From positions 1-64,000 of the forward strand of contig SAXG01000065.1 in assembly GCA_012932865.1 (NCBI GenBank): 64,000 nt of DNA, given 5' to 3'. Position 1 is the first letter of the stretch, and each line of letters opens with the position of its first letter. The position numbers and the translations under genes are program-made. This document shows positions 42,955 through 54,954 of this stretch, piece by piece. The notes beneath the pieces were generated by a model. It was given only the letters and a program-made list of their open reading frames with translations. It was not told the origin of the DNA and did no database searches. Origin of the DNA: Amylostereum areolatum (taxonomy: Eukaryota; Basidiomycota; Agaricomycetes; Russulales; Stereaceae).

Positions 42955-45900
42955 TCAATACACCCGAGAGGACTTCCTCACCACCGTCCTGCCCGTCACG
43001 ATCGCCTTGAACGCTTTGCGCATCGTCCGGACGGCGTGCGTGCGCTCGTCCTTCGCCCCGTCCGCGCTCGAGCTCGTGCTAGGATGCATCATCCCGAGCT
43101 CGTCCACGCTGAGGTTCCCGCGCCTGGTCGTCGCTGGACACAGGCGGGGGCATCGGCCTCCGCGTCGACTGGAACAGCCGCGGCGCGGCAGACTTGGCCG
43201 CATAGCCGGGCAGGGGCGTCGACACCACGTTCGACAGGGGCCCGACGTTGTCCGACTGGTATCCTCGACCGAGACGCTTGACGCCGGTGGTGGCCATGAG
43301 GAAGCGGTCGTACACGCCCTCGACCTTGCGTTGGGTGGGAGAGTCCAGAAGGGGTGCGTCCGATGCCGTCACCCGGACGGGATACGGCTGGACGTGGAAG
43401 GGGGACGCGGTGAGGCTGTCGTTCCCCGTCTCGTTGGTTATGCTGATGATCGGCGTCTTGGGCACCTCGAGGTTAGCCGGGTCCCCGATGAAAATGTCCT
43501 TGTCGATCATGGCCGAGAGACGCATCGGCGGTGACGGCTGGGCGACTGCGCAGATGCGACACGAATCAGTGCTCTTCGCACACGGCAAGCTGGAACATGA
43601 AACTTACGTCGGTCCAGCTCAAACGTCAGCTTGGACACAGGGCTGATCGCGCGTTGCAGGTCGTTCTGCGACCTCGACTTCTCCCTGCGGTGTGAAGGCG
43701 AGCCTGGGTCGATTTCCAGACTTCTGCTCTTGCCGGGGGATTGGCCGAGGACAGTGGCACGACGCATGCGCTTCGGGCTGTCGAAGGACAACGTGCCTCG
43801 GCTGGGTTCCTCGGAGGGAATGGTCGGGAGTGTGTTGTCTGGGATGCGGGTCTTGTTCACCGTGCCCGTGTACGACGACGCCGCCGACGCCGACAGGAAA
43901 CTGCGGTCGCCAGGACTGAGATCCGAATCCGAGAAAATCTCGCTCGCCGCGAGGAGCTTGCGGGGTAGACGGGAAGACCGAACTGACACGTTGTGCGACG
44001 TGGACCTGGAGGGTGCAATGGGCAGAGGAGGAAGCTGGGTTACGCTCGAAGACGCAAAGTTCTGGCGCGCATCCTCGACAACCTCTGCACCAAACGGTCA
44101 GAAACATCGAACGTCGAAACGAATGAGCAACATACTCTCGACGTTCTGCAACCAGATCGTCATACGGTCGGCCCTATTGTCCACACCGACGCGCTCGTTC
44201 CGGACGGCCTGGTGCACGGCGGGAAGAGATGAATCCGCTACAAGACACTTGAGCACATGTATAGGTGGAAGAACTGGGGGAGGAGACACACCCTCTTTCA
44301 TCAAGCTCGCGTCCTCCCACGACTGGAAACCGCTCGCATCGAGAGGGAAGTCGTTCTCGGGGGATGTCGATTTCCCAAAGCGTCCAAATCCGAACGAGGT
44401 CTTGTAGAGGTTGAATGTTCGGTCTGGAGGAGCGATGCCCGATGTTAGGTCCAGTCCGAAAATACGAGAGGATAAGCCACATACCCAACGACGCACCCAG
44501 GGAGGTCTTCAGGCTCCGCTTGAGAATGCTAAGGCCGGATTCGTGACCGGACACCGACCGCGGCAGAGTATCTTGGAAGAGGAAATCCATTTCTACAGGA
44601 AAAAGAAAAAGCAAAGAAGGAAAAAAAAGGCCAGGAAGGAAAGGAAAGAAAGAAGTTTCGTCAGCCGTCCGCTTCAGTATAAAGAGGGCACTCGAGACTG
44701 ACCAGGCGACATCGGCGTGGCGGGAATGCTGTCTGTCGGCGTAGTTGAAACGAGCACCGCATCGCGGAATTCAGGCAGTTGAGGGGGACGACCGGACACC
44801 CTCCTGGCGCCCTCCTCGCGTTTCTCCTTTTCATCTCGGGACACCTCCTGAGCCCGCTCAAGCGACCTTCCCCGCTCCTCCGCCTCCCCTTCCCCCCTCT
44901 CTCCCTCCTTCTCCTTCTCCCCATCCGCGTCGCGCTCGTGCACACGCTCCAACTCTCTGAGCCGCTCCTTCTCCCGCTCCCACTCGCGCATCCGATCCCG
45001 AACACTCCCCATACTCTTCCCCTCCTCCCTGCTCTCGTTCCCCGCTTCTGGCGCCACAACAGGGAATGATCGGGGCAGCCGGTGCCTTGCGCGCATTCGG
45101 CGCGTTCCGCGCACGTCCCGTGACGTCTGTGAGCGCCCCCGCCCCTGCGCGACGCGAGGCGGCGGGGAGCACGCGATCTTTGGGGGGGACCTTCGGCGGC
45201 GGGGTCGCGCCGTTCTCCTTGCCCTTGGGAACGAGACTGGACGGGATGGGCTTGCGCGGGCCGAGCGCTCTCCGACTCTCCGACGTAGGCGAGCCTCGCG
45301 CCGCCGCCGCGTTTTCCTTGCCGACTGCGGTCTTGACCCGAAGTGTTGTGGCGCCACGCGTGGAGGGCGTGGCCGGGGGTGAAGCCGCGATGGGGGTGAG
45401 GCCGCCGGGGATGGCGGCACGTTTCCTTGTCGTGCCCGCGCCCAAGCCTGCGCCACGACCGTCGCATCAGTCAAATGAATTAGGGGAAGCCGAAGCGGGG
45501 GGTTCAGGGCTCCTGACATACCTTCGGTTTGGATCTTGGGTTGGGTCAGCGAGCGCGTGTGCATGTGCGTGGGACGCGTGGCGGGGGGCGGCGTCCTTCT
45601 TCGGGCGGAGCCGCAGGGACGGCGGCGGGCTCGCGATGTTCTCCTTGTCCTTCGCGGGGACCTTCGTCTTGCGCTCCTTCTCCTGGTCCTTGCTCAGACG
45701 GCGGGTGGACCATGGCGAGATGATGTCGAGCAGCTTGGTGCCCTCCTTGTCGCCGAGGACACGGGATATGGAGGACGTGCTCGCGGCGCGTTCTAGGGTC
45801 GCACGGGCCGTGAGTGTGGATCAATGCACAAAGCAACGGAAAAACCCTACTGTGACTGACGGTGGGCGCTTCCGCGGCCTGTGTCCAGTAACTGTCCTTC

Positions 45901-47088
45901 ATGGCATCGGCAGCCATGCATCGCAGATCCGCGTTCGGTTGAATCATACGCCTCAACAGCCGCTCCGCACCCTTGGACATCTTCCAAGTGCCTACCCACT
46001 TTCCACGAAGCTGGGAGGCCCGGGTGCATGAGCGCATTGACCCGAGAACGCATAACGAAAGAACAAACCGTTCGTGCCCAGTACTTCTCCAGGTCCTCCT
46101 TGGTGGTAAACTGCTCGCCTTCCTCGTTCTCGTAGGGGGTGCGGCCGACGAGGATCTCGAAAAAGGTGACGCCGAGAGACCAGACGTCCGACTTGCGCGT
46201 GTCGTGAGGAAGACCGCGTGCTCGCTCCGGTGAGAGATACTGCAGGGGCAGACGTTGGGCAAGGATGTATGCACAGAACGGGAGAGTGGGCGTACTTCTG
46301 GTGTACCGTAGGTCAAGTTGCTATGGAAGGCTTTTGAGCCCGCGGTGTCGTACTTTTCTGCAAAGCCAAAATCGACGAGCACGGGCACGCGGTCCTCTGT
46401 GAGGAGAATGTTTGCAGGCCTGGTCATGATGATGTCAGGAAAAATGCGGTTCGCGTGCATGGAGAGAGCGTACTTGATGTCGTTATGTACGACGCCACGT
46501 TTGTGGAGAAACTCGACGCCAGAAAGCAAGGAGCGCATCCACTCTTTTGCCTTGTGTTCCGGTACTTCTACGGGAATGAGTTCGGGAAGGAAGTCCCTGA
46601 AGAGAGCGTGAGAAGCGAGGGGAAGGAGGACGGGAAGAACGCGTACATGGTGATGAGAGCGTACGAGGGGGTGATGATGAAGGAATGGAACGGAACGATG
46701 GAGGGATGGGGGTCGTGCTTGAACGTACGAACGATCTTCATTTCGTTCCATCTGACAACGGCTCAGAACGCACGCAGGGAAGGAACGCAGGACGCTCACA
46801 GTGACCGTACCCGCGCTGCGGTTGTTGTCGTTTTGGAACGGTGAACGAGTTTGACGGCGAGCTTGACGTCGTGCTGGACCTCCTTGGTGTCGGGGTGTTT
46901 TGGCTTGCATAACCACACGCTTCCCCAGTTGCCAAAGCCAATCTGATAGCGTGGCGTTCGGAAGCGGCCCAAAAGGGGGGGAGGCAACAAAAGGAGCTTA
47001 CCTCTTGTACGAACTGGAGGCGTTCGGCCAAGACGTGATCAGAAAGGGAGAAGATGTCGGCGGCGTCGTTCGGAGGATGAGGTAGCAT
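42955..47088 (-). CDS. Serine/threonine protein kinase with long disordered tail
   Basis: Catalytic exons are 47088-47002, 46942-46800, 46751-46647, 46596-46474, 46419-46296, 46239-46069 and 46010 to about 45850. The start is MLPHPPNDAADIFSLSD. The glycine loop is IGFGNWGSVW, the ATP lysine is in LAVKLVHR, the catalytic loop reads HNDIKPAN (Asn where most kinases have Arg), then VDFGFAEK, TPEYLSPERARG and SDVWSLG. After the kinase domain the frame continues through Ser/Pro/Arg-rich exons (SRVLGDKEGTKLLDIISPW near 45750; SLEIDPGSPSHRREKS near 43700) to a stop at 42955-42957 after RTVVRKSSRVY. Exon joins beyond 45850 are not settled. The family is uncertain, perhaps CAMK-like. Confidence 0.8.
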
Positions 47089-47596
47089 TGTGCGCGGAGA
47101 GGAGAACTATAATTGTACAGAACAGCAGGGAGACCGGGACGAGAGCGCGAAAGCAAAAGGTGGAAAGGGAGAACGACCGTCGACGACCGAAAGCATCCAA
47201 ACGCAACCGCGGCCAACGCCTCGCCGGCCAATCCCCGCCGTCCCCTCCCCACTCGAACACAGACACAACACGACCAAACACCGCGCGACCCCCTGGGCCC
47301 TCGCGTTCCGCTCCCCGTCACGTGGGTCGCGTTTCTCCCTTGCCCTCGCCGTCGTCCCCAGTCCACTTCCCCAGCGACTCCAAACTCGAGCATCTCTGTC
47401 TCTGCATGGATCAAATCTCTCCGTGGACGAACAGTCCGCTTTTGAGTTGCCCACCATTGTGCTCTTACGCTCGAGTGGCCAATAAATGGCACGTCTTTGC
47501 CTCCGGGCCACCTGCTGTTGACCCATTATCCCAAACGACCCCTTGCTCCTATATAATTCCCTTCTCCATCCCGCGCCCTCGACCTCCCAAAACCCC
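47089..47596. promoter_or_regulatory. Shared divergent promoter region
   Basis: 508 bp between the start codons of the kinase (-) and the Cys-rich gene (+). CT-rich; CTATATAAT at 47548-47556 is a TATA candidate for the + gene. Confidence 0.45.
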
Positions 47597-48400
47597 ATGT
47601 TCTTCCTAAAGTTGTTCTTGAAGCCCAGACCCCCCACATGCGCGTGCGGCGCCCCGGCCGCGGACGACGAGAGCTACTTCTGCTCGTCCGCCTGCGCCCA
47701 CAACGACTCCTTCCGGACGCTCTCCAAAGTCGGTACCCACTCCCACTACCGCGACACCGTCAAGCGCCGGGAGTCCGACCGAATCCCCCCCAAGAATCCA
47801 GTGTCGGCCCCGCGCCCGTCCGCCCACGCTCCGCCACTGCCCGTCCACCCCCTCCAAGCCACGCCCCCGCCCGCTCCTTTCGGCATCTACACCCCCCCTC
47901 GACGGTCGCTACCTCCCCCCTATTGCGTCCGATCCCTTCGCCCCCGATCCCTGCCCCTCTGTTCAGGGGAAGACGTCGCCCCGCCCACGCACCGGAAGCC
48001 TGCCCAAACGCGCGATGCGCCCCCCACACGGTCATCGGCACAAGGCCAAGGGCCACGGTCCCCAGGCCACAGGAGGCCCCGCCCCTTCACCCGCGCCGAT
48101 CCCTCCTTCTTCGCGCCCGGGCCTCAAGAACTCCCCTTGCAGCCCTCACAGCGCAGCCCTCCGTCGCTCGCGCTCCTTCGCGGGAATATGCGCCCCAAGT
48201 CAGCTCTTCATCCCACCCTTCGTCAACGACGACGACCTACCGCTTGGGTTGCGCCCCGACGTCCTGCGTCGGACCGAAGGCGCGCCACCCCCATCTCAAA
48301 GGCGACGAGACGGCCAGTGACGATGACCGTCTCGTCGTCTCGGGATGCGGGGGCGGGTTTGAAGGGGTGGGACTCGGAGCGCGCGCGTGTGTGTGGCTGA
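47597..48400 (+). CDS. Small Cys-rich protein, C-terminus uncertain
   Basis: Starts MFFLKLFLKPRPPTCACGAP and has a zinc-ribbon-like pair, CACGA then YFCSSAC (C-x-C and C-x3-C spacing), within 35 residues, followed by SHYRDTVKRRES. The rest is Pro/Arg/Ser-rich. After about 47900 three frames are open and the codon pattern does not decide between them; a frame with HLKGDETASDDDRLVVS looks as plausible as the one running to 48400, so an intron or frame break is likely. Function not recognised. A TATA-like box precedes it at 47548. Confidence 0.5.
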   Translation: MFFLKLFLKPRPPTCACGAPAADDESYFCSSACAHNDSFRTLSKVGTHSHYRDTVKRRESDRIPPKNPVSAPRPSAHAPPLPVHPLQATPPPAPFGIYTPPRRSLPPPYCVRSLRPRSLPLCSGEDVAPPTHRKPAQTRDAPPTRSSAQGQGPRSPGHRRPRPFTRADPSFFAPGPQELPLQPSQRSPPSLALLRGNMRPKSALHPTLRQRRRPTAWVAPRRPASDRRRATPISKATRRPVTMTVSSSRDAGAGLKGWDSERARVCG

Positions 48401-48713
48401 AGTTCGGGAGCGGTTGGCGGCTGGACCGCGCGCGAAGAGTACCTACGCGATTTGACGTCTTCTTTAAGTACACATATGACAATCTATGGATCTATGACAT
48501 GCGAACAGCCTTCCTTTCATCCCTTATCAGATCTGAAGCTTGAAGCTTGAAGCTTGAACCGCCCTGACGTCACGACAAAGGGACCGTCCATCCGAATGCG
48601 CGGTTATCCTCCGCCCCAAAGTCGTTCGTTTGTACATCTGAAATGAGGTAGGTACCGCCTGAATCTTACGCCACCGCATATCTCACCGCCACAACACCCG
48701 CTCAACGTTCCCT

Positions 48714-49303
48714 TCACCTCACGAACAAGATCTCCCCGCGAACCTCCGTGAACGGCGCCGGACCCGTCTGCTCGCCCAACAAACAGATCAACCCTCAGCG
48801 CCCGCGGAAAAGAAAGGAAGCACATACACCCACCCCGGTCAGCGCGAAATGCGTCACGAGCAGCTCCGCCTCCCCGCTCGGGAACGCGCTCGGGATCGTG
48901 ACGTTGAACAGCTGCTCCGGCGCGCGCCCCGCCGAGAGCACCTGGGGGCTGTACGGCCCCGCGAACAGGATGGTGCCGAGCGTCGTCGACGGGTCCGGGC
49001 AGCTGCCGCCGGAGCACGCGCCGATGGAGATGACGACGGAGACGTCCTGGACGGCGGCGCTGGTGACCTGCCCGAGAGCCCCGTCAGCCTGAGCGTGCGC
49101 CACGGGAGGCATACCGGCCAGCGGCCCGGGAGGATGGGAGGGGGCGCCGCAGGCGACCCGCGAGACGTACGTACCGGGCGTTGGATGTCGATCGTCGTGG
49201 GCGTGCCGCGGCTGAGGGTCGCGCCTGGCGCGGGCGACGCGATGGAGATGCTTTGCGAGGCGGCGGCGGCGACGAGAGAAGCGAGCGCGGCGAGCACCTT
49301 CAT
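48714..49303 (-). CDS. Secreted Kre9/Knh1-like small protein 1 (138 aa)
   Basis: Exons 49303-49175, 49067-48834 and 48767-48714 (43, 78 and 18 codons). A signal peptide MKVLAALASLVAAAASQS precedes a short Ig-like domain as in the Kre9/Knh1 N-terminal family: SISIASPAPGATLSRGTPTTI, a Cys pair in GACSGGSCPDPSTTLGTILF, and an NVTIP sequon. It ends EILFVR with no GPI signal, so it is probably secreted or wall-associated. Yeast relatives act in beta-1,6-glucan assembly, but these short basidiomycete forms have no known role. Two paralogs with the same exon plan follow. Confidence 0.75.
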
Positions 49304-50411
49304 CGTGATCTGGTAACGTTGGCTGAAGGTGAGGGGTGAGGGGGCCGATATCGATCGCTGCAGTCGCAAGGCTGGCAGATATGTACCGCCCTTCCTCGCA
49401 CGCCCACGCGAATTTATACGCCCCCCCCCCTCCACCCAAAGCGCCCGAATGCGGTGGCGGGCTCCTCCCGTCACGATGGTGTGCCGAAATTGCAGGGTGA
49501 TAGCGAGCCTTTGACAGGTATGACACCAGCCGAGGGTTTTCTCAGCGCCTCGAGCTCGGGTGCGTCCATCAGCACGAGCACGCCGTTCGCGGAGTCGTCG
49601 AGGTCGATCTATGCCCGCTCTCGTCCGAGGAGGAGACGATCTTTCCGCGCGAATTGACTCGAGGGCCTCCCTCCATACCCGGGACAGCTCATGCGCACCT
49701 ATCAGAGCTGTGCCGTTCGAGTTCGAAGATCGATGCCTTGAGTCTATATGAGCCAGACGCGCATCCCACTGCGAGGCAACATCAGCGACTGTTCGCGAAG
49801 GAAAGGCGGGAAGCTACTGGTAGTACGGCGCCCCGACGTGCCTGCCAGCAGACGTCGTTCTACAGCACTCCATGTAAGTGCGTCTGTCACTCGAGTGTCG
49901 AGTAAATCGATGCCGCTCCGCGTGGGCAACATGTCACCGACCACGACCCGAAGAACGCAGAACAAACCAACGGCCGCGAACGTCTCAATCCCGGCGACAA
50001 GGTGGATCTCCAGAAAAGGCCGTACATAGCCCCCCGCACGGTCGAACGGGACTTTAAGTTTCATATGGGATTCGCGGGCGAAGTCCGAGCTGGTATGTGC
50101 ACCTTCGGCCGAGCCTGAGACTAGTGCAAAGGCGTCAGTGAGCACACAAAAACGCGGACGTAACACGGAGCAAGGTCGACACACGCGGGGATGATGGACG
50201 TTCCAGGCGGGCCCTCTGAGCTCCCGAACGTGACCCACGTAAGGTTTTAGAGTGTCACGCTCACAGCAAAGAACGCGGGGCATGGGAAAGACGACGTTAT
50301 CACCGTAATATGTAAGTAACTTAGTGGGAGCGAAGAGAAACATTCGAACGCGGCCGGCGGTAGCCCACCACGCCTTCCAAACTGCCCATAGACCGGCGGG
50401 GGGGGGGGAAA
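49304..50411. other. Upstream region of Kre9-like 1
   Basis: No gene recognised. It contains a C10 run near 49421 and a G11 run near 50400, both places where base-calling is unreliable. Confidence 0.5.
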
Positions 50412-50679
50412 TCACTCCACATCGACCACGACGCTCTTGACCTCGTAGAACGGCTTCGGTCCATCCTGCCCAATCCAAGTTCAGCTCAAAATTGCACCGC
50501 CCCGGGCGAGAGGGGGGGAAAGCGCTCACACCGACGAGCGACAGATGCACGGCCGCGATCTGCGCGTGCGTCCCCGACCGCAGGGCCCCGGGCACCGTCA
50601 CCTCGAAGCTCTGCCGCGGCGTGGGGTTCGTCGGCCCAGGCCCGGTCAGGACGAGCACGGGGTGGTACGGGCCCTCGTA

Positions 50680-51809
50680 CACCACCAGCAGTTGCCTCAG
50701 CATGACTCTATGCGGGGCCATTCGGATGAGTCTGATGGCGTGACCAAGGGTTCACGCTAGCATCGTGTCAGCTTCAATCCAACCCCCTCAATCTCGGCGC
50801 CATTCCGATTATCCGTTGCGAGAAAGTCGGCTTCGCGCCCAAGTCAGCGTGAGTACAGGTTGTCCTCTCAGTTTCAATCCCCACAGAGTCCTCGATGGAC
50901 GGCGACGAGCGCGGGTTATGTAAGCAGTATTCATTTTCGTCGTCGCGCCAAGTCATCCTCGACTCCTTGTTTCCTCTCACCACGTCCTTCTCTTCTCCCC
51001 GTCCTTCACCTGGCCATAACCCCTCATCTGTAATGGGCGACTCCGACGTACCGAGATTTGGACGGCGCGTCAGGGTTTCCGTGGATGTACGAAGGGTTGG
51101 GTATGGACTCTCCCTTCGACACTCTCATGTGGGCATCATCCAGAGTCTGGACCATGGTGCGTGTTCTATTCACTTACCGCCCACCTGCCCTCACGACAGC
51201 ATTCAGGATTTGCACATGCTCCGGCGCCCCTCTTGTTGTCGCTGGCAGTCGTCCTCACCTTCGCTCGCGGCCTTGAACTTTACTCCTGGTCTTGAACTTT
51301 GCTCGTGGTCTTGAACTTTACTCTCGGTCTCTCGATTTTTGCTTGCGGTCTTGGTCCTCGCTCGCGATCTTGGTCCCGCTCGCGCTCCTCTCTGGTCCTG
51401 GCTCTCTGTCCCCTGGCTCACTGGGTTCCCTGGTCTTATCTCGGTCTCCGTCTGGTCCACCTGCTTTGTTGGCATCCCAGGTAACCCTCTCTCACCTGTC
51501 ATCCCTCTCCATATATCCCGTAGCAGCCCCCATATACTCTGTAGTTATCAAATGAAAATATCATGATTTTCTTCCTTCTACATCAGGATAAGATCGCGAT
51601 AAGCACGATTTAAGCCAGCAACCCGCCGAGCGATTCTTGATGAGCTTAGTAAGATTATTGGATTGAATCCAAAGAACCTCAGCTTCGGGCCCAAGGGAAT
51701 TCGTTGAGCGTGATATCCGCTTGACATTTTTGGATTCCATCCATCGGCACACCAACTTCAAACTCAGGGGCGTGATATCGGAATGAAGCTGAGGGATCGC
51801 CTGGTGGTG
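50680..51809. mobile_element. 1130-bp TA-flanked element inside the Kre9-like gene
   Basis: Both flanks read TA (50678-50679 and 51810-51811). The ends are imperfect inverted repeats: CACCACCAG-x6-CCTCAGC on the left, matching the complement of the right end at about 18 of the first 22 bases. A TA duplication suggests a Tc1/mariner-type insertion. No transposase is visible; inside lies a 19-bp minisatellite. It is best viewed as a non-autonomous element. Confidence 0.75.
51272..51395. repeat. 19-bp minisatellite inside the TA element
   Basis: Units of CTTGAACTTTACTCCTGGT at 51272-51290, 51291-51309 and 51310-51328, then three or more decayed copies ending GGTCTTGGTCCYCGCTCGCG. Confidence 0.85.
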
Positions 51810-52119
51810 TACAGCGTCGTGCCGAGCTCCTCGGACGGATCTGGGCACTGCGTGCCGTCGCTGCCCGCGCATTGCACGACGGAGAGCGTGACCGCGACCT
51901 CGGTGGTCGTGCCGTTCGGGGTCTACCGAGCGTCGTCGACGTCAGCGGCGACGATGCACGGCCTGGCAGAGGCGCGGAGGGAACGTGACGCACGGGACGG
52001 AAGAGAGAGATGGTGACGTTGCTGCCGGGCACGAGGGGAGCCGCGGGCACGTCGATGTCGATGCTCTGCGCAAGGGCCGACGCGATCAGGGTGGCGATCA
52101 GAGAAAGCGGGAGCTGCAT

Positions 52120-54676
52120 GGGTACAATGTAGTACGCGACTGCGGGTTTAGGAAGAACAAACGGTCTCGACGTCAACTCCTGCCGCCTTGTCATGCCCCC
52201 CTATTTATATTCCAGCCTGGGGACCGCCAGCCCGAGCAACATTACGACCATGACGGCCTGTCGCATAAGCCGTGTGGACAGGCGCGAGGGCGAAACACGA
52301 TGCGCGACGGGCCACTGGCATAAGCAGGCACGGTGGGTGTTACAGGCTCTGGGACGACATTGTATGGGCGTTAGTCCGTTACAGACTGCATCATTATGGA
52401 GGAGCGCACCGGCCCTGGGGGATTGTATGCATCGCGTGCCCTTAGGCCTTTAGGAGTGAGGCCTGCAACAGGACTTACTTACTTGCATTCGAACGGCAAC
52501 CCTGGCCGTTTGGGTCGAGGAGGCGGAAGACGCAAGAGTCGCGCCATGGAACGAACGAACGAAAGGGTCACCCGCTCCGAGTCCCAGCCACTGTGTCAGC
52601 TTGCAGCAGCTTGCCGTTCCCCGCTCGTCACATGAGCAGGCCAACGCCAGCCTCCGATTCGGTCCACTGCGACTTACCGCAAGATTCTTCCAGAACGATC
52701 GCCGACGCTCGCTCCAAGGCATCGAGCGCTTGTGGGGGACTTGAAGCCCAGTGAGAATCGGCGCGAAGGATATAGGACGCGGCTGAAGATTTTGGGATGC
52801 CAAGAGGTGTGCCAAAATCCTTCGTTGCCATCCTCTGTCTTCAAAAAAATGGCACACTTTTCTTGAACGGCGCAGGAGATTTTTGAATCCCATGGAAAAC
52901 ACATAGGACCATATGTGACGGCATTGGACAGCATGTATTCTCTCACTGATCCTTTGCTTGAACCATATTGAAGCATTCTGAATGGCACACCACTAATAGA
53001 GGATCAGATGCTAGTTTTCATTGCACAGTTACGAAATCTATGTAAGTACAGGGTCCTAAGTACACTCGAGCTCGCATTCCGATAGAACCAAACTGTGCAT
53101 GATGGACCACGCGCCGAGGCAGACCACGTCAATGATTCGAGGAACGATGCCGGGCGACGAGGGGCTCCATGGTCTTTTGCGTGGAGAGGATGGTGTGGTG
53201 GGGGTCCGCCGCATTGGGTCTCAACTACTTATGTGATGATATAGGCGACGAGCGCGCGCGCATGTTTCCGTGGCCCATCGCGCGCTGAAGCGGCAGTGGA
53301 TGTTGGACCAGAGCGTTGCGTCGGCTCGCCACCACCGGTCTGCGTGCGTCGCAACGGTCCACCCCCCTTGCGACGGCGTTGGCATTGGGGATACGCGCTG
53401 CAAAGTCCTTCGGGCTCTCTTCTTCGGGATGTGTCGCGTGTGAGGCTGAAGACGTGGGGAGGGAGGTGGCTAGCCGGTCTGAGCCCATTTTGCTCGGTCG
53501 ATAGGGCAAGCGGACAGGGCTGATGGAGTGCAGGGGAGGACGCGCTGAGCTTGGGGGAATACGCCCACAAACCACGTCGTCCTGGGGAGCCGAGAGTTGA
53601 AAAGGAGCAGGTTCCCTACAGTGCAATATGAGCAAGTTATCAGCGAGATAAAAAGAAACGCACCCGAGCGAGGTAGAAGGAAAGCATGTCGTGGTTCTTG
53701 AGGTGCACACCCGTCGTGGGGAACACCAACCACGACTATGAGCGCATTGGCTGTTCGATCCGGGACTTGACATGGATGGGTTGAGAATGGGGAGAAATGG
53801 ACGACAAGAGTGAGGGGAATAGAAGGTGCGGAGAGGGATGTGCTGGTAAAAGGGAAGGCGGGGAGCTGGCCCCAGGTGAAGGACACGATGACGCTAAGTC
53901 GACGTGGAAGTTCGATCCCAAGTTGCAAGTCGCGCAAACACGATCGTTGCTTGAGAACTTACATAAGCCGTCCGAGACAACCTTTCGTTCTCACCAAGTT
54001 GTCTGCATGGGAGTGGGGTGGGGCAACGCCTGCGAGAAAAATAGATGCACGTGACTTTGCTGATCAGCACGAGCCGTGACCCAGCCTCCCTCGCGTCGAA
54101 GATTGCAGTCCATCGACACTTGCTCACCCCCTATCTACGTAAAAACACGTAGGACTTCTGTATTAAGGATGTATCTAAAAGTTCTTGGTGAAATTTTGAA
54201 GGAAAATGAAGCCCTTCTGATTTTGTCTATCAATCTCCAGAGCCAGGAGGTGTAAAGACTAATATCGGTGCCACTTTCTGCAAATATTTTACCAAGACAT
54301 TGAAGATACTGTAAAATAAACATAATCCCGCATCTCGTTCAAGTCGTCCGGGAGTGGGAAGTGTACGATGTCGATTTCGACGCTTTTCTACCCTGTAGAA
54401 ACAGGCCGGAGTCACCCGGGCCGAATATGACGACGCGTCCTCGACGCGTGAGGTGACAGTCCCCCCGTTTCCCGTCTCGTATCCTCTTCAAAATTATGTG
54501 CTCCGTACAATAATCCGTCTGGTTTATCTTATAAATACACGATATACACCAAATCGCGAAGAAACACCCATAATTTGCACTCAAAGACCTGTACTGGCAT
54601 CAGTACTACCAAAACCATTTGCCTTCTCTTGCCCTTCCTTTCCCCGAGATCTCCTGGACATCAATATAATCAAAAA
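52120..54676. other. Stretch without confident genes
   Basis: It holds a copy of a dispersed repeat (about 52735-52835, - sense) and a - strand frame near 53740-53225 with some codon structure (VHLKNHDMLSFYLAR, then a likely intron with GTGCGT...TGTAG). That frame could be part of an unrecognised or decayed gene. Other parts show nothing. Confidence 0.45.
52735..52835 (-). repeat. Dispersed repeat, copy 1
   Basis: About 100 bp matching 55381-55485 in inverse orientation; shared bloc GATTCTCACTGGGCTT and a GGCATCCCRAAATCT core. Lengths and ends uncertain. Confidence 0.6.
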
Positions 54677-54954
54677 AGCAGGCCGAGTTTAAAAAACGTG
54701 TGGAGGACATACAGCAGAAAAAAGCGGAGGATTGAGACAAGAGGAAAGCCGAGAAAGCTGCTCGAACTGCGAAGGTGGTTCCCATCTTGGATGTCAACTT
54801 GATCCCGGAAAAGATCAAGGTTGTCGAACTTGATGATCAGCTGGACTTGTTCCGAACATGGGACGAGCAGGTGCCGCTCAAATCGCGTCTCGGGAAATGG
54901 GACCAGAAGATTCAGGCCCTGCGTGAGGCAATTAAGAGGAGGATGGGAAGCTGA
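54676..54954 (+). pseudogene. Fragment of a charged, repeat-associated protein
   Basis: A 93-codon frame with one internal TGA (54733-54735). It reads VEDIQQKKAED, stop, DKRKAEKAARTAKVVPILDV, then VVELDDQLDLFRTWDEQVP and ends KRRMGS. Lys/Glu/Asp-rich, helix-forming. The look is of C-terminal remnants of mobile-element-borne genes common in basidiomycetes, but the family is not identified. No upstream exon was found. Confidence 0.45.

Larger units (their letters stand above)
50412..52119 (-). pseudogene. Secreted Kre9/Knh1-like protein 2, split by a transposon
   Basis: Exon 1 is 52119-51994 (signal peptide MQLPLSLIATLIASALAQS) and exon 2 starts at 51922 (TPNGTTTEVAVTLSVVQCAG), reading to ELGTTLY, where it hits the element at 51811. 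The second half of exon 2 resumes at 50679 (EGPYHPVLVL) and ends at 50530; exon 3 is 50453-50412, ending EVKSVVVDVE. Dropping the element and one TA would make the exon contiguous, with the same exon plan as the paralogs at 48714 and 55743. As it stands the gene is inactivated unless the element is spliced or excised. Confidence 0.85.

Noticed and set aside
42143..42958. 271-codon frame on the - strand
   Set aside because: Ser/Leu/Arg low-complexity reading between two convergent genes, antisense to the 3' exon of the coiled-coil gene; no family features.
45066..46031. 321-codon + strand frame opposite the kinase tail
   Set aside because: Antisense shadow of the kinase's GC3-rich exons, without any known domain.
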